Source: Sulfurovum sp. (lineage in GTDB: Bacteria; Campylobacterota; Campylobacteria; Campylobacterales; Sulfurovaceae). Taken from it: a stretch of 7,938 bases of DNA. Of the stretch, positions 5,995 to 7,938 are shown one piece after another. The DNA lies in contig DYTG01000082.1 of assembly GCA_020726085.1 (NCBI GenBank), positions 1 to 7,938 of the forward strand, in the 5' to 3' direction. Made by a program: the position numbers and the translations under genes. The notes beneath the pieces were generated by a model that saw nothing but the letters and a program-made list of their open reading frames with translations, did not search any database and was not told the origin of the DNA. Numbering within the stretch: the first letter of the stretch is position 1; every line of letters starts with the position of its first letter.

Positions 5995-6942
5995 ATGAAA
6001 CTCTCACTTGTAATACCCCTCATGAATGAGGAGGAGAACATTGAACCGTTGATTGATACCATTGCCCACGCTCTTGTCGATATCGAACATGAGATTATCG
6101 TCGTGGATGATGGCTCTAGCGATGCTACTGTAGCCAAACTCAAAGCCCACGCTCCTGCCAATCTCAAGCTTATCGTTTTTAATCGCAACTTTGGACAATC
6201 CACCGCCATGCAAGCTGGGATTGATTACGCCAATGGTGAGCTTATCGCAACGCTTGATGGGGATTTGCAAAATGACCCTCATGATATTCCTATGATGATA
6301 GAACTGCTCCAAAAAGAGGAGTGGGATGTGGTAGCGGGTATTCGTACCAAACGTCAAGATGGAGTCTTTTTGCGTAAAATCCCTAGCAAAATTGCCAATT
6401 GGATAATCCGTAAATCGACAGGGGTTTACATTAGCGACTACGGTTGTACGCTCAAACTCTTCAAAAAAGAGGTAGCCAAAAATTTGGGACTTTACGGAGA
6501 GTTGCACCGCTTTATCCCCGTATTGGCCAAGCTTTATGGTGCCAAAATGACCGAAATCCCCGTCAAGCACCACGCACGGGTGCATGGAGCCTCCAAATAC
6601 GGAATAGGACGCACCTTTAAAGTCGTAAGTGACCTTATGTTGATGCTCTTTTTTCAAAAATACCGCCAACGTCCCATGCACCTTTTTGGGGGTGTGGGGA
6701 GTGTGATGTTGTTATCAGGAGTGGTGATTAATCTCTATCTTTTGGGCATTAAGCTCTTTGGGGATGATATTGGAGGACGACCGCTTTTGATGCTGGGTGT
6801 TTTGCTCACACTAGGAGGGATTCAACTCATTGCTACAGGATTTTTGGCCGAAATTATCATGCGTACCTACTATGAAGCACAAGACAAAAAACCCTACATT
6901 GTCAAAGAGATCTATCAATATGAGCCTCAAACTACTGTTTAA
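5995..6942 (+). CDS. GT2 family glycosyltransferase, DPM1/GtrB-like, with two C-terminal membrane helices
   Basis: The protein has 315 residues. The N-terminal GT-A domain (about 1-220) shows LSLVIPLMNEEENI at 3-16, VVDDGSSD at 36-43 (nucleotide-sugar site), NRNFGQSTAMQAGIDYA at 63-79, DGDLQNDP at 88-95 (DxD metal site) and LHRFIP at 170-175. This pattern is that of dolichol/undecaprenyl-phosphate mannosyl- or glucosyltransferases (DPM1, GtrB, ArnC group). Two hydrophobic segments at about 229-253 and 263-287 anchor it in the inner membrane. The likely reaction is transfer of a sugar from a nucleotide donor to polyprenyl phosphate on the cytoplasmic face; the sugar and acceptor cannot be told from sequence. 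AAAGGA lies 5 bases before the ATG. The gene follows the EAL gene after 30 bases and overlaps the next gene by 23 bases, so it belongs to the same transcription unit. Confidence 0.9.
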   Translation: MKLSLVIPLMNEEENIEPLIDTIAHALVDIEHEIIVVDDGSSDATVAKLKAHAPANLKLIVFNRNFGQSTAMQAGIDYANGELIATLDGDLQNDPHDIPMMIELLQKEEWDVVAGIRTKRQDGVFLRKIPSKIANWIIRKSTGVYISDYGCTLKLFKKEVAKNLGLYGELHRFIPVLAKLYGAKMTEIPVKHHARVHGASKYGIGRTFKVVSDLMLMLFFQKYRQRPMHLFGGVGSVMLLSGVVINLYLLGIKLFGDDIGGRPLLMLGVLLTLGGIQLIATGFLAEIIMRTYYEAQDKKPYIVKEIYQYEPQTTV

Positions 6943-7777
6943 ACTTGCTATTAGTGCCATTTTAATTGGGTTTGTCTTTGGTCAAATCGATACAGCTTCG
7001 TTTCAAGCCACGCTTCAAAAGGCAAATCTTTGGTGGCTTTTGGGAGCATTTGTCGCTTTTAATCTCTCCAAAATCGTAAGTGCTGTTCGCCTTAACGGCT
7101 ACTTTCGAGATTTGGAGATACCGCTTAGTCAAATAAGCAACCTCAAACTCTACTATTTGGGAATGTTTTACAATCTCTTTTTGCCAGGAGGAATTGGTGG
7201 CGATGGCTACAAAGTCTATTGGTTGCATCAACGCTACAAAACTACAATAAAATCACTTGTTTTGGCTACTTTGCTTGATAGAGTAAGTGGCGTTGCGGCG
7301 TTGGGCTTTTTGGCTGCAATTTTATTTGTTTTGAGTGATTTTAAGACGCTAAGCGACTGTCTCAATATCTTTGCTATTATCTTTGCTCTGGGCGTTTTGC
7401 CGCTCTATCTTGTGGTTTGTCGAAAATTTTTTGATACCTTTAATGCTTCACTCTACAAGAGTACATTTTTGGCTTTGGTGGTACAACTTTTGCAACTTTT
7501 GAGTGCTTTGTTTATCGTTTATGCCATCAATGCAAGTGCGATACTCCAATACCTTACTATCTTTCTTATCTCATCGGTAATAGCCATACTCCCTCTTACT
7601 ATCGGAGGCGTAGGGGCTAGAGAGTTTACTTTTTTCTATGCCTTTGGACTCATCGCCCTCGAACCCAACAGTGGCGTTGTTTTTTGTCTGCTTTTTTTCA
7701 TCCTCACCGCATTCTCATCACTTGTGGGTCTTTTTTTTATTGAGGGCAAGTTCAACACCACAGCCAAAAAAACCTAG
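6920..7777 (+). CDS. Polytopic membrane protein, LPG_synthase_TM / UPF0104 (MprF flippase-like) family
   Basis: The 285-residue protein is highly hydrophobic, with roughly 7-8 membrane segments (for example near 5-22, 38-56, 122-138, 147-166, 183-203, 206-226 and 252-273). Family motifs seen: LPGGIGGDGYK at 88-98, LLDRVSG at 118-124 and LPLTIGGVGAREF at 224-236. These match the LPG_synthase_TM domain, related to the flippase half of MprF. There is no C-terminal aminoacyl-transferase domain, so it is not a full lysyl-PG synthase. The start at 6920 overlaps the upstream glycosyltransferase by 23 bases, has AAAGAGA as a plausible ribosome site, and gives an N-terminus leading directly into the first helix; the longer open frame from 6830 would begin with a non-family extension. 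The pairing with a DPM1/GtrB-like GT2 suggests a role in handling or translocating a lipid-linked sugar, though the exact substrate is unknown. Confidence 0.88.
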   Translation: MSLKLLFKLAISAILIGFVFGQIDTASFQATLQKANLWWLLGAFVAFNLSKIVSAVRLNGYFRDLEIPLSQISNLKLYYLGMFYNLFLPGGIGGDGYKVYWLHQRYKTTIKSLVLATLLDRVSGVAALGFLAAILFVLSDFKTLSDCLNIFAIIFALGVLPLYLVVCRKFFDTFNASLYKSTFLALVVQLLQLLSALFIVYAINASAILQYLTIFLISSVIAILPLTIGGVGAREFTFFYAFGLIALEPNSGVVFCLLFFILTAFSSLVGLFFIEGKFNTTAKKT

Positions 7778-7810
7778 CTAAAGTGAAGATATTGTAGTAT
7801 TCTAGCTACC

Positions 7811-7938
7811 ATGAAAAAACTACAAAACATAACAATAAACCTATCCCCAATATTAGATAAAAAACACTCAAGCAACTGCTCTCTATTGGCATTGATGAGA
7901 TAAATTTCACCTCGTTTTATTATAAATCTTCGACAACG
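7811..7938 (+). pseudogene. Unrecognised partial gene at the window edge, apparently frameshifted at an A6 run
   Basis: From the ATG at 7811 the frame reads MKKLQNITINLSPILDKK and then HSSNCSLLALMR before TAA at 7901-7903. In the -1 frame, after the A6 run at 7859-7864, a protein-like sequence TLKQLLSIGIDEINFTSFYYKSSTT continues open to the window end. One extra A would join the two halves into a smooth chain. This suggests a single-base deletion, a sequencing error, or slippage on the A run. No clear ribosome site precedes the ATG, and I recognise no family. The spacer 7778-7810 holds two TAGCTA copies (7776-7781, 7803-7808) but no terminator I can support. Confidence 0.35.

Noticed and set aside
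6004..6681. 225-codon minus-strand open frame opposite the GT2 gene.
   Set aside because: It is antisense to a clear GT2 domain, with no recognisable protein motifs and no ribosome site, so it is a coding shadow.
7776..7808. Two TAGCTA copies after the last membrane-protein gene as a terminator stem.
   Set aside because: The unit is a self-palindrome, so pairing is only 6 AT-rich base pairs with a 21-base loop and no T run.

Overview
The window looks like a chromosomal segment of a Campylobacterota (epsilonproteobacterial) bacterium, moderately AT-rich, in the general range of Sulfuricurvum/Sulfurovum/Sulfurimonas-type organisms. Grounds: promoters that show TGn-TATAAT-like -10 boxes without clear -35 boxes, very tight gene packing with overlaps, an Alr with an LKDNAYGHG lysine motif, and the general protein style. 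The genus assignment is an inference, not something I can prove from this sequence.

Layout. Positions 1-240 are AT-rich debris: a short plus-strand piece that reads like motif IV (ENV) of a cytosine-5 DNA methyltransferase, running into a minus-strand piece that looks like the first codons and leader of an insertion-sequence orfA. Positions 241-1628 (minus) are an overlapping thiD-thiE pair for thiamine phosphate synthesis. A short divergent promoter region (1629-1768) separates it from yraN (plus, 1769-2116). Positions 2117-2493 hold no convincing gene, but a 238-bp segment there is bounded by 13-bp perfect inverted repeats and could be a MITE or IS remnant. From 2494 to 7777 there is one tightly packed plus-strand cluster: alr (alanine racemase), a four-domain FIST/degenerate-GGDEF/EAL signalling protein, a GT2 polyprenyl-phosphate-type glycosyltransferase with two C-terminal membrane helices, and a polytopic membrane protein of the MprF-flippase-like (LPG_synthase_TM) family. 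The right edge (7811-7938) holds the start of a further unrecognised gene that appears frameshifted at an A6 run.

How the genes may work together. Alr makes D-alanine for peptidoglycan. FIST domains are proposed small-ligand (possibly amino-acid) sensors, and here one is fused to a c-di-GMP phosphodiesterase domain with all eight expected catalytic residues and a GGDEF domain whose signature is destroyed. The gene starts 6 bases after the alr stop. The two downstream envelope genes form a common pairing for lipid-linked sugar transfer. The most interesting hypothesis is that this cluster links the alanine/cell-wall precursor state to c-di-GMP breakdown and envelope glycan modification. The alr promoter is also unusual: an extended -10 ends only 5 bases before the ATG, which predicts a leaderless mRNA.
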